In this document: piece by piece, positions 45,493-57,554 of the stretch | How the letters are laid out: each line of letters opens with the position of its first letter | Numbering within the stretch: position 1 is the stretch's first letter | NCBI RefSeq assembly: GCF_000003815.2 | Contig: NC_049987.1 | Span: 13,707,075-13,771,074 of the forward strand | Direction: 5' to 3' | From: Branchiostoma floridae | Lineage: Eukaryota > Chordata > Leptocardii > Amphioxiformes > Branchiostomatidae | DNA length: 64,000 bases | Position numbers and translations under genes: made by a program | The notes under the pieces: model-generated | Told to the model about the DNA's origin: nothing | Seen by the model: only the letters and a program-made list of their open reading frames with translations | Databases searched by the model: none

Positions 45493-48400
45493 CTGTTGCA
45501 GTACCAATCTTACCTGCTAGATGTCTCTTCAAGACCGCACCACTAATGTGTTATCTTCGGTAAAATTATCTTTATCGCTTACTTCCTCAAACCACAGAAA
45601 GTTTTAGTGCCCTGTTAATGACGTTATACGTCAGCTCTGTCACATGTAGCATTAACAAATTTTATCTTAATGTTATGTTCAAAAACTCAAAACTCATAAA
45701 AAACACAGACAACAATTTCAAGCCTCAAGTAGTAAAATATATTCTCTCGAAAACTCTCGTGCTCAGGTATTGAAGTTTTACACAGTCAAGGGAGGAAAGG
45801 TACAGAGAGATGGCACCGCTTTACCGGCCCAGCCTTCGTAAAGCACACATCTACAGCAATCTATGTCCACATCTCTCCTATTGAACACAGGACCTTACAC
45901 TGTCTACCAAGCTTCATTCATAACAACTAAAACAACAGCAAGAAGTGCACGAACATTCTGTACATTACATCAAACTTAAACTATGTACAATTAAGCAAAA
46001 TGCGGTATGTAAGTACATAAGTGATAAACCGTGATAAAACACATTGTAGGTTTTTAGAGTATTGAGGCTTACAACTAAATATACTCTACCAACACGTCAA
46101 GAACTTTGTGATTTAACTGCAAATCGAAATATCAGCAAATTCGATATTCGAAATATGAGCAAATTCAATATAAGTGCACATAATTGATAAGATAACTTAC
46201 AAACAGCTCAATACTCCTGTACATAAAATAGGAGGAATAAAAAGTACAACATACATGATCAATTATTGTTGAACGTTATCCCTACACTTAAGTGGGATGA
46301 TCCATGCATTCTGCAATGATTATACCAAAGTTTCGACTATTCCATCCTGTTGTAAGGGGAATACTTAGGCAAGTATCATAACAAACATCTTTCCAAACCT
46401 CTCAGACTTTGGACACAGTTTGTCTTCTGGCATTTTGTATCAAGCAAACTAATTCTAAGTAGCAGCTAGATGTTACTATGTACAGAAAATATCCTTGCTC
46501 ACTTTGCTCACATTTTCAATATTTTCCTTTCACATGTGAGCAATTTCCACACTTTGTCCAGAAAAGTACATGTTTTGTTGTGCTGGGCCATATTCTCCAC
46601 AACAGAGACACTGACTAATGTGAACCTGCACTGCAGAAGTGCACAGACAGGGGGAGCTAGGTTGTCACATACCATGTCTATTCAAACACATTTCTTGCAA
46701 GTTAAAATTTTCATTGACTTTAAACCCTGCTGGCAACCCATGCACCCCTTTACACTCACAGTTAAAACAGCTTAAGGCACTGGAAAGTCATAAACATACA
46801 TGTAAGTGCCCTGAATGTTTTGTCTTGTTCGGGTTCACACATACACTATTTGTCTACAAAAATAGCATTGACAGTACTACCTTATTAAGATTTACAATGT
46901 CAATTCTACTCATTTACTTAGTCACCATCTTCCATGTGAAGTTATTCTACAGGAAAAAGCTGTACAACTTTTACAACACATTTCGTATTCTACAAGTACA
47001 TGGTACAAGACTGACATACTGTTATGTGTATGTCTATTTCTCACTTAATGCAATGATTGGTTTTAGTTTAAGTACAAAATGTAATGCAACAACACAGCAA
47101 GCAAGTACACACAAATATCACCATCTATCGAGTTGTACTTTGGCCTGATTTAAGCTTTAAAAATTCAACAATAGACTATTTAAGTACAGTGTCGCATCAA
47201 CTCACAAATGACCTGTTGGCAGTTATTTCTTCTTACAATAGCACCAATAACATCATATTTGTCAGAAGGGATAGTATAAACATCATAGGACATAGTTCCA
47301 TTAACAGTTATATGTCCACGCTCAGTTAAATGTTAAAGTTAAAACTTGAGATGCAATTTAAAACTTGAGACTCAAACACTGTACTGCCAGATATTATAAA
47401 CATTTGCAAACTTCACTATTCACCACAACATACACCCACACAGTATTTTTTGTACCAAACAGTTTAGAAGTATTGGTACACCATAGTTCAAACATTCACA
47501 AAGTCTTATAAAAAGTATGCACATAGATAGCTCATAAACACAATATGCATACCAAGTACTCCACATAGATGAAGATTAAGTACAATTTACAAAGAGATGG
47601 ATTGTAATCCACCTTGCATGCTACACACTAATGCAGCTAAAAGCACACCCCTCCAAAGGGACATATTTCTCCAGAGAAAAACAGGCTCCATACAAATACT
47701 TCTTAAAACAGCTTTTAAATAAATTTCCAGCTGACATTTAAGGGATATTCCATCTTAAAAGGTAAAAAGGGGCAAGAATTTTTCGTCAAAAATGACAAGA
47801 GGTTTGAGAGTATTTTAAACTTCACAACTGACCCTAACATTGGTAGGGCTAATACAATAAACTGAAGCAGGAAGAGGGATAAGAAAAGTGCGCTGCCTTC
47901 CATTTCTTCAGTTTTTAACCCTTTTCCTGCTTTAACCTGCAGTAACCAATACTAACATGGTGCATGAGTACACTCTTAGCAGAGTAATGGTTAAATGGTT
48001 ACAAGTTGGACACAGATATGAGTTCTTCAGGTGCTTGTGTGGTTTCCCTGCCAGACTGTAGCAGTGCAGTCGAAGTCACCTGGCCAGTTTGTCTGCCTGG
48101 TCGTGTACAGTGTTGGTGGTGGAGAAGGCAGATCAGCACAAGGGACAGGCCACAGCATGCCAGTCAGCTGGCTGCAAACCTGGAAAGGGATAGCACAATC
48201 AATAATGGCAATTATACATGTGCTAAAGAAGTGCTTTGAAAATGCTTTGAAACAATGATACTTTTTCACAAAATACTCAATAATGCACAACCTTTGTAGT
48301 CTGCTCACATAACACTAAGCCTATTCCTGTGCCGACAAGAAGGTTGATTTACCAGTTGGCTAGCTCAGATCTTGAACAGAAGGCCTGCAGCACAGAGTCA

Positions 48401-50848
48401 GTAATGATTACCCCCACGGTGCATCATTCAGAAACCCTTTGACAATCGGGGATCAAAGATTTCCTCACAAGTAGGTCAATCAGAACTAGATGGGCCCGGG
48501 GTGAAACACTCAGCTCATTAACGTCTCCATGTTCCTTATGCCACACTGGAATCCATTTTTCACTCTTCAGCATGTGAATGGTTGACATTTCCTGTCAATG
48601 TAACATGCATGAGCAGGGGTACCAAATGGCGCATATAAGAGAAAAAGAGGCTATTTTGTATTCCAGTGTGCGACTTTAACCAGCTTGACTTCTGCGGTAG
48701 ACAAATTTTCTCATGGGGAACACGAACATTACTCAAATTTGAACACGATATTGAAACAATTGTAGGGAAATGGACAGAAGAAAGCAAACCCAGATTGCTA
48801 AGAATTTCATTTACACATCAAACAGTTACTATTCTTTTTCAAATGGCAGGCTGAATACAAGTGATGCATGCTAATCTGTCGCTTGAAACTCGTTACAAGA
48901 AATCAATGGATTACCAAGCTCCCTAATTTATTCCCACTGCCTAATTTTCTCCCCCATGAAGAAAAAAGATCTCCCAGTGGTTGTGTCCTTGCACCATCCG
49001 GAGTTTCAGAAGACCTGGAGATGAACCGACCATGTACGGTGTTCCCTATCGATCTGGTGACCTCTACTAAGGGTCATCACCCAGTCCTCAGGCTTCCCCA
49101 CCAGTTCAATATGTCCATGAGGAGACAGGTCAGGAGGCTGTCTTTCAATTCGCTCATTTCTACACTCGACTAGAAAAGGCACCTCAGGAGTGCAAACCTT
49201 TGCCTTGGTGGCAGAGTTTTACACACACAATTTACAAAAATGTACATACTTCAGTAGATATAATCACATATGTATCTTTCTTAGTCTCAAGTGTTCCTTT
49301 TTTTCAGTACAAATTGAAAATATTGAAAATTGAGCTTAGCTACCTGCAAAAAAAGCTTTTTTTGTCCTAAAGTTGAATTTTTCCCAGTCTGAATTGCAAA
49401 AATTCAAAACTGGCAACAAAATGTATTCATGAACTTTTAAGTCCTCCTGTCCTGGTAGAAATCTATAAAATCTATCCCATTAGAATGAATAAGATCAACA
49501 ACCCAAGGCCCTATCGCATGAACATCTACAATAGACCGTTTGATGCACGCAGGTGTCCACACATGTAGATGCCAAGGACATCACCACCCTACAGCCATGT
49601 ACATGTAGATAAACTGTTTTGCTCTCAGGTTTTCTGTCAGTAATCTTGAGACAGGGATTTGTCAGTTCAGCCATCTCCTTGTCTGTGCATGTAATATCTT
49701 CTCTCCTGACTGATATCTCCTGACCCAGATATGCCAGCAGGCATTAGCTGGGATATGCAATTTCAGGACTGAATGAGGCCAGTAATCTTAGAGGTCCCTC
49801 CTAGATGGCGTCCAATTTAGATAAGAAAACCCCCTCTTCACCCACACTGCCATCTATTTTGTGTTTATTTTACGATCTATCCATTGACATATTGCACAGC
49901 ACCCAAGTGAGGAAGTGCTTAGCACCAACATTTCATCGACAACATAAACATCTATAACCATATATTTCTTTAGCTCAATATTTTTTCTTTCTCTTTATAT
50001 TGGATAGGATTATAAATGGTCTGTTTATGCATTGGTTCCATTACCCATCCATCGTATGACGGCACTAGTGCGTTTTGCAATTTGGAAGTTATCACGAACA
50101 CTAAATAAGGAATAATGCAGATCCCCAGTGCTCCAAGATAATGACAAATTATACCTTCTTACTTCCCAACAAAGACTTAATGAGTTAACACTTTGTATAG
50201 ATTCATGCACAACTTACAGATACTTCTTCAGTCACCCACATGAATCTTCATTCTTGTTGACATACAATTACAAAAATACGAGTCTTCACAGCATGACTAT
50301 GTAAAGCTGTTGCATTCTGGATTATAGAATCTGTGTTGCATACAAATTGAGGAGCTCAACATAGCAATTTCTAGATGACACATAGTATGCAGCAGTGACT
50401 AGCAAATCTGTATGATGAAAATTTAACATTGCAACTATACCGCATCCAAATCCTAACCTGCAACCATAGAGCCAACTGATATCATGCAAAACTTGAAATA
50501 ATCCCCAACAAGCTGTTAGGGAGGCCTAATCATTTTGAGGTACCATCAAGACCTAATCCAGTAAATGAAAGGACGGAAGGATGGACAAATATACACACAA
50601 ATGCCGCTAAAACACAACCTCCATTTTCCATTGAAGTAACAAGCAATTGAGTTCATGATATAAGGGAGGTAATAGAGGCACTAGTGCAAGAAATGAAATC
50701 TAACCTCATCTGTGCCTCCTGACCTCATAACGGATACCAATTTTGTACCCAAAATCAGCAGGGAGAATGATAGTTGGCTGTTTTATTGCATGCTTTACAC
50801 TACTCACTAAGGGACTACAACAATGCTCACCTGTAATATTAACACCAG
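45493..50848. other. AT-rich stretch 3' of the NHS-family gene
   Basis: No gene is recognised on either strand and miniature elements were not noticed. Part of it should be 3' UTR of the minus-strand NHS-family gene: on that strand AATAAA occurs at 50787-50782 (about 60 bp after the stop), 49869-49864 and 48932-48927. A donor-like CAG|GTGAGC lies at about 50832, only some 17 bp after the stop, so a 3' UTR intron is possible. Confidence 0.4.
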
Positions 50849-53800
50849 CTAGTCCCAGTCCCCAGCATTTGAAGCCACATCCTCCTGTGAATTCCCATCC
50901 GGAAAGACTCTCATAGAGTTCCTGACATGTTCCAGCAATGCAGTATGCATGGACGAGTTTGGACTCTCATCCAAGGAGCTTCCCGACGTCGAACCTTTTC
51001 TTTCTAACGTGCTTATCGCTTCTGTCCTATCTCTGTCCTTGTCAATGTCTCCGACACTGCGTATAGATTCCATCAGTCTCCCGCGTGGAGATTCGGAATC
51101 AATCAGTCCCGAGAACGATTTGGATCTCGTCTTGTATTCTGGAGAACCGGCTTCGTCTGGTGCTTCCGATATCGCGTGCATGGGCTCGCTCGGCGTTCGA
51201 CTCCTTCCCACAGTGTAGCGAGTTACCATGGCGTAAGAAGGACTCTTTGGAGTGGAACAAGCTTTAGGGTTTCTTTTCACAGTCCCAGTTGGGCTCAGTA
51301 GGTCAGCATTACTGAAGAGACCTAAGTCACTGGTCCTCGAATGACTACGAGTGTTTGACATCACTGATTTCAAATCCTTCATCGTTGCCATCCCGCCTCT
51401 TTCCATTTCATAGTCATCAGTGAGATCATCCACACTACTGCATGTGGAGGATGCATCGTCGTTTGGTGAACGTTGTCGTGTAAGCATGGGGTTCTTCCTT
51501 AGCTTCTCCGCAGCAGACATCCTGGACGACGGGTCCAGCCTCATTCCATTCTTCAGCAGCAGAGCCTTGAAATCTTCCCTACTTGTGGAGTTCTTTGGAC
51601 CAAGCCGAGACTTCGGTCTTGGTGTTGGTTCAGATGCTTGAGGTGCACTTGGCTTCCTCGTGTCAGTCCTGTTTACAGCCCTTGGGGCAGGCGACGCTGA
51701 TCTCGCCCTTCGACCTCCATCCTCTGGGTCCACATGGATTGTCAACCTTTTCTTAGCCTGATGAATAACAGCGAACAGGTCGTCTGTTGTCTTCATTGTC
51801 GGGCTTTTGGCTGTCACTTCGTCTGGACCCCTGTCTCCAACCTCTGCTGTCCTGTGCGACGCTCCACCGTTTCTAACAACAGCAGGATGTTCCCCATTCA
51901 CCACTGGAGTTTCCATGAAAGTCAAATCTACATAAGCTTTAGTTGTTGGGCTCCTGTTTTCCACAAGGGTATTGGGTGATCTTGGCGGATTTGAGTCAAG
52001 AAGCACTTTTGCTGTCGGGCTCTTGTTCTCGAGCGGTGTGGTTGGTGTTCTAAACGTAGCACTTGTCGGAGTTTTTGGTCGGACATCTGCAGAAGGGGTT
52101 GCAATGGTTTGAGGTTTTGGTCGTGTGTCGATCATGAGACTCTTTGGTCGGACATCTCTTTTGGGTGACGGCTTGGGCGCTGTTGGTGGCGGCCCTTTCT
52201 GCCTCTGAAACATTGGTCCCTTTGGTTTGGGGGAGACTGGAGGAGGAGGCTTCTTCGTTGTTGTACCCTGTTTTGTGTCAATAGAAAGCAGGCTGTTGAC
52301 AGCAGTTTCTGGAAAGCTCCTTGGTCTGGCTGGCCTTTCTGCCACGTTACTAAGTCCTGAGGAAGGTATCGCTGCAGCAGGTGGCTTGGTAGGGACCGGT
52401 GGCGGCCTACGCAGGTCTGGCACAGTTGTAGATGTTATCGTTTGTGGGGGAACAGTGACAACGGGGCTACTCACGATGCGTGTGACTTTTGGTGGGAAAG
52501 GCACGGCATCAAGGTCTGTTTCCATCACCATGGACTGAGGAGCTGCTGGTTTGGACTGGGGCACGACAGGAGCAGGTGGTGTTGGCACGGTAGCATAGTG
52601 CTTACTACTTGGGTAGGGTACAGTGAGAACCGTACCATTGTGAACTGTTGCGTGTGGGGTATTGTCCACAGTGACGTGTACATGTGCTTTACTCTGTGCT
52701 TTTGTCTCCACTGTCGTCTTTCCTGCTATACTCTGTGAGGCTGGTAAGCTCTGTTTGTTCTCATTTTGTGCAATCTGCTGTTTGGGGTGAGTGGTTACAA
52801 CTGGGAGATCTGCTGGTCTAGGTGGGCTTGGTTCTGAGCTGGGTTTTGCTGCTACCGGCTCAACTGGTGGTCCCTGATCTTCAGTATTACCAGCCTGGAA
52901 ATCGTGGAATGTGAAGGACTGCCGCATATCAGACACGTTACTGGCAAACGTTGTGTAGCTCTGTGCTGGAGGTACCGACTGTGCCCCCTCGCCAATGTCA
53001 ATGCTAAATGTTCTGAAAGAGGTTGTCCTGTCCATCGAGGTGCTGTCATCTTCACTGATCTCAGCTTCTGATCTGGACGACGCTCGACTCCTGCCACTCA
53101 TAGAACCAAACAGGGGAGTGTGCGACCTACTCCTCATGAACACTGGAGAGTCCTCACCATTAACACTGCTTGCCTCGCTCTGACTGGGTGTGATCTGGCA
53201 GAGTGAATACATGTTCACATGCCTCTTTTGGTCCGATGTACCGAACGGTCTCGGGAATGACCTCTCCTCTGCGCTCACACTGCCTGAACTCTCCCTCCTT
53301 GATGTAGTTGTCTCCTCCTTTATACCATTTACCAACGGGCTCTTTGAAATGTCACCCTTGCCGAAGGTAAAACCTTCTCCATTAGTACTAACTCTTCCTC
53401 CTACTGTTTTATTTCTCTCCCTCTTCTTCTTCCAGAAGCTTTGAATGGCCGACTTAATGTCTTTCGGTTCTGAGGCCGAGGATTTGACGCCACCCTTCTC
53501 GACGACTGAGGAAGAACCAGCTCCCTCTTCCTTACCCTCAGAACTTTTGGCACTGCCGCTACTCTCGCTACATGTGCTTCTTCGTCTCTCACTTTCTGCA
53601 TGTGTGTCACCATTGATCTGCTCATTCTCCTTCTTCTTCTGCCAAAACTCTGTTACAGCAGCTTTGATGCTGGGGGGAGGGGGAGGGGGTCTGTTTGGTT
53701 TTCCACGAAGGTCTCCCTTACTGCTGCCACTGCCCTTGCTTCCCTGACTGCTGGTTCTTGATCTAGATGGGGTACCGCGACCACTGTCCAGCTTTGATAT

Positions 53801-56800
53801 CCCACTTAGATCAGGGCTGGACTTGGACTGCGGTGTGAAGGACAGAGACCTCTGAAGTGTGACTGTTCTCTTTGGTGGAGGCGGAGGTTTTTTCTTTTTA
53901 CGATCCAAAGTACTTGTGCACGACTTTGATTCTGAGGGCACGTGAATGACAGTCTCAGTGCTGAAGTATGATGCCCTATTGGGAAGAGTGTTGTACCCGT
54001 CGTGATATGAACTCCTGTTGGAGGTTGTATATCCAGCCATCATCTCATCATACATGCCTTCAGTGAATCCACTGCCATCGTATGTAAGCTGACGCTTAAC
54101 TCGAGAACTTTGCAAGGCTGAGTCTTGGCTTGATTCGAATGTCTTGAGACCCGAGTCAAGATGGAAGGAGGTGTAATAGCCATCTTGGTCAACAGAGTAC
54201 ACCGAGGAGTCATCCTTGGAAGAGTTCACGCTTTGTCGGTCGCTCATGTCTACGTCCCTCCAGCTCCACCCGAATCCTGCCGTGTCATTGGATGATTGTG
54301 ATAAGGAACGGTTCTTCGCATCCTCCGTCACCGCTCGCAACCAAGCCTCGGAATCCATGGCAGTGAAGTCTGCTTGCAACTCCTGTGATGGCGTCACTAC
54401 CGACCTGGTTGTTGTTGAACTTGAGTAACCAGATTGATTCTTCAGGGTACTATCAGAGAAGTCTCTAAGGGTGCCCTGAGAGCTCATCGTGTCTGTGTTA
54501 TAGCTTGTTGTTTGCCTGCTCTCATCACCAAACATGGCGGATGACAGAGAATCGGTCTCGTGGTGGTCATTAACGGACAGGGCAGAGTCACTGGCAGAGT
54601 GGCAGTTCTGTAGGTTGGATTTGTTGGGCTGCGTATCTTTGAAAGATGTGGTGTTGTGGATTTCAACAGGCACTTGGATCTCGTGTGCGCACGGAGGATC
54701 GTGTCGGAAGTCATCGAGTGACGAGCGCTGCTCGTACCGCTCCAGTTACCAGAGGAAGACCGGTTTTCCTCCTTTGCTTGTTCGTTCTTTCTGTTCCTCA
54801 TCTGTACCACAGCATGGGCAATGGGTGAGCCAAAGATGGGGGACGGAGTAAGTGTACTGCTGTCAGACAGGTAAACTTGCTCCGTATTCTTGTTGTGGAT
54901 GGAGACAGTAGTGGCTGACATGGTGAGCGCTGCATTGGACAGCTGAGAGCTGCTGACTCCTGGGATGTTAGTGCTGACCTCCACTTGTTTCAGCTCTGTG
55001 GGCTCAATCTCCAGGGAGCGTGGCCGAGTGGCTGACGAAGCAACCCACGGCTGACTTTTCCTCAGAACAGTGTTATCTGCAGTGAGAGGAGGAATGCCAC
55101 CGTTTGGATGCTGGGTTGCCGAGAGTGGAGAGGAAGCGAATGTACTCTCCGCGGATGATTCTCCGTTCTCTGTAGCTGTTTGTATGTCTCTCTGTGACGG
55201 TTTTGTCCCACCCGGTACCCCTTCTCCTGTATCTGTTTGTGTCATCTCGTCAACTTGAGGCACTTTCAGCAGCTCTGGTGGGAGATGAATCTGTGCCACC
55301 GTCTTGGACCGATTTGACCGCGTCCTCCTGCGAGAACGATGGTGCGAATCCCTCTCCAGACTTCGGTTCCTGCGCTCGGGCGAGCTGGGGATCTCCGTGG
55401 TCGTCTCATCCATGGAAGAGATGGTGTCATTAAGGTACATGGACCGATTGCTGCGCTGGCTCTTCTGTCTGACCAGACTCAGCTCCTTCTTGATATTCTC
55501 TGGCACACCTGTAACGGTCTGTCTACGCCGCCTCCGCTCGCTGCTGCTACGCTTCTTCTTTCTCCTCCTCGTCTCGGGGCTGGTCTGATGGATCAGCGAG
55601 CGGCGGTACCTACAGGGGAGAAAATGGAATTGTGAACCTGGACGCAGATGACATACCGGCAGCAATTGGACATTCATTTTCTTTATAGGCAAACATTACT
55701 TCAGGTGGAACCTTAGGGAAAGTGATCTGCTACACAGTCCCACATTACTGTCATTATTATTCTGTACACAACATTATGTTAACGTAATCTTCACCAGATG
55801 CAGACTGAACACGAGATATTCCATTTTGTATGGTGAAACGTCGACAAGGATGCAAATCAAATGCAGCATTGTATGTCAAATTTGAAACACCACATCGATA
55901 ATAGCAAAGTAAGTGTCAATTGCAGTAGCGATGCAATAATTTCAAAAACAGCTATAACGGGGCTCTACATCTTCCGTCCCGTCTTCCAGTAATCTCCGTT
56001 AAAAACAATTATTGTCCATTTCATCTTTGTCAGGGTCTTTCAATCACCGGCTGGAAATCGATATTCATCCTTGTTCCAAACTGCCTCCGACTTGCTTTCT
56101 GCTCACCAGGCCAATAAATTTGTCATGGAACAAAAGGCGGCCAGAATGAAGAAAATTGAAACCAAGAGGAAACATCCATCACTGTGTACAATGTCATGGA
56201 CAGTTCCTACATGGTTGTGCAATTATTGCATTTCCCAGTGCAGTGTTTCCACTGATTTTACAGTCTAGGAACGCAATTAAGCTTAGATTGGATAACAATG
56301 GCCTGCATTTTCTGCCAGAATGAATTGTTGATATATCTTCATTGAAAGAGTAATGAGGTACCAGACATAGGCAGACAACCTCTGCTCTGGACAAATTAAG
56401 TTAATTGATGAATGCTTGCAACAAAAAATTATCTGAAAATCTTAGCAATAATTTTTTCTTCTTAATTACTCGTCTTCACTATCTCTTTGTATAGATCTAT
56501 TTAAATTTCATATGAAAAGAATTCTGCTAGCTTGAATGAATGTATCATTCATTGTTTTGAATTTATCATTCAGAATGAATGCAACATCACTGCTAAGTTG
56601 CATATTCTATGATGTTTTGCATTTTGTAACTATCACTATTTTGTCTACCTCATAATTTGTCTACCACCTTGTAGGTAGGTAGTTTTCTGAGAAGTTGCAT
56701 TTATATAACATGTTTATAGTGTGTGTTATGTTATGTAATCATCAAAAGTATGTACTGTATGTTTATATATATAATATCTTTTGGCTTTTCTTTTTGATGA

Positions 56801-57554
56801 TAACTTTCAAACAAACATCAATGGGATTCAAATCAATAAATTCAACAATTGAGGCCTTAAATTGGGCTGGGAGGTGTGGTAAATAATAGTCTGTCTTTGA
56901 TATTGGAATCCATTATCCAACCAAGACATCCAAAGCACAAGACACACGGCAAGCTAGAAATTTATAAAAGCTGGTTACACTTGTGATAGATCTAATATAT
57001 GGCTCCGATGTGTCAACCATCAATAAAAGGTACTTTTGCAAAGAACTCCACTAAGGACTGGTTACAGTTGACTTGAGGCTTAAAGCAAAAACATGGCTAA
57101 GCTATAATACTTATATTCATGGCTCTCCAAGCGATAGTGTAGATTCATCGATTTTCCTTGGGATTTGATTTTAGCAATGTAAGGGGAAAAGAGGCTTTTG
57201 CATTCTTTTTTATAGTTCGTGGGTAAAATAAATTTGTATTACAGTATCAATATATTGGACATGCACATTCCCAGTGTCATGAATTAACAGACAAGTCACT
57301 GTTGACTATAAAACCATGGTTAACATGTTAGGATTTGCAGTGCTATCTTACCTGGACATACGGTCAAACAGGGACCCCGATACATCAACAGGAACCACGG
57401 CGGAGGGGACAGCGCTTTTGCGAAGAGCCTCCTCGGGAGTGGGGAGGGGCTGGTTGGGCTGGTTGGTCTGGATGTCCAGCGTGTTCAGCCGGTACTCCCC
57501 AGACTTCGGTCGCGGACGCGTAGGGACGCGCTGCAACTCCTGCCATTTTCGCTC
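50849..57554 (-). CDS. NHS-family (Nance-Horan syndrome-like) protein, 3' exons; N-terminus outside
   Basis: Homologue of NHS/NHSL1/NHSL2, cytoplasmic scaffold proteins linked to WAVE/Abi-driven actin remodelling. Exon 57554-57352 (donor CCAG|GTAAGA) joins 55609 (acceptor CCCCTGTAG) across a split arginine codon; coding ends at TAG 50851-50849. Family words in order: LPTPEE (about 57440), VPVDVSG..FDR, YRRSLI, a basic block with TVTGVPENIKKEL (about 55500), SGNWSGTSS (about 54755), DQDGYYTSFHLDSGLK (about 54160), DDLFAVIH (about 51765), EDFKALLLKNG and RMSAAEKL (about 51550), and MHAISEAPDEAGSPE (about 51170). Many PPPP/KPPPP stretches are potential SH3 ligands. More than 1,600 residues are visible. 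The WAVE-homology exon of the family was not found and probably lies beyond 64 kb. The reading frame changes between about 54700 and 54580 (see findings). The family assignment is from recognised motifs, not a search. Confidence 0.85.
54560..54720 (-). other. Reading-frame switch inside the NHS-family gene
   Basis: Upstream coding (SGNWSGTSSARHSMTSDTI) is in one frame; downstream coding (NCHSASDSALSVNDHHETDS) is in the frame reached by a -1 step. Both frames are open between about 54757 and 54484. Possible explanations are a small intron of length 3n+2, a one-base assembly error or allele, or (least likely) programmed slippage. GT-AG pairs giving 56 and 83 nt both restore the frame. Confidence 0.7.
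55610..57351 (-). other. Intron of the NHS-family gene (1,742 bp)
   Basis: Bounded on the minus strand by GTAAGA and CTGTAG. No repeat element or embedded gene is recognised. Confidence 0.75.

Noticed and set aside
48100-48180. Possible minus-strand exon between TTTCCAG and GGCCAG|GTGACT
   Set aside because: Splice-like ends are present but the encoded peptide has no recognisable motif and no frame partner was found.
54734-54757. 22-nt GT-AG interval proposed as the frame-restoring intron (GTAACT to GAGCAG)
   Set aside because: Too short for splicing and would remove the conserved-looking NWSGTSS word.
50949-55635. Many plus-strand frames opposite the NHS-family gene
   Set aside because: Shadows of the long minus-strand coding sequence; none has independent motifs or start context.
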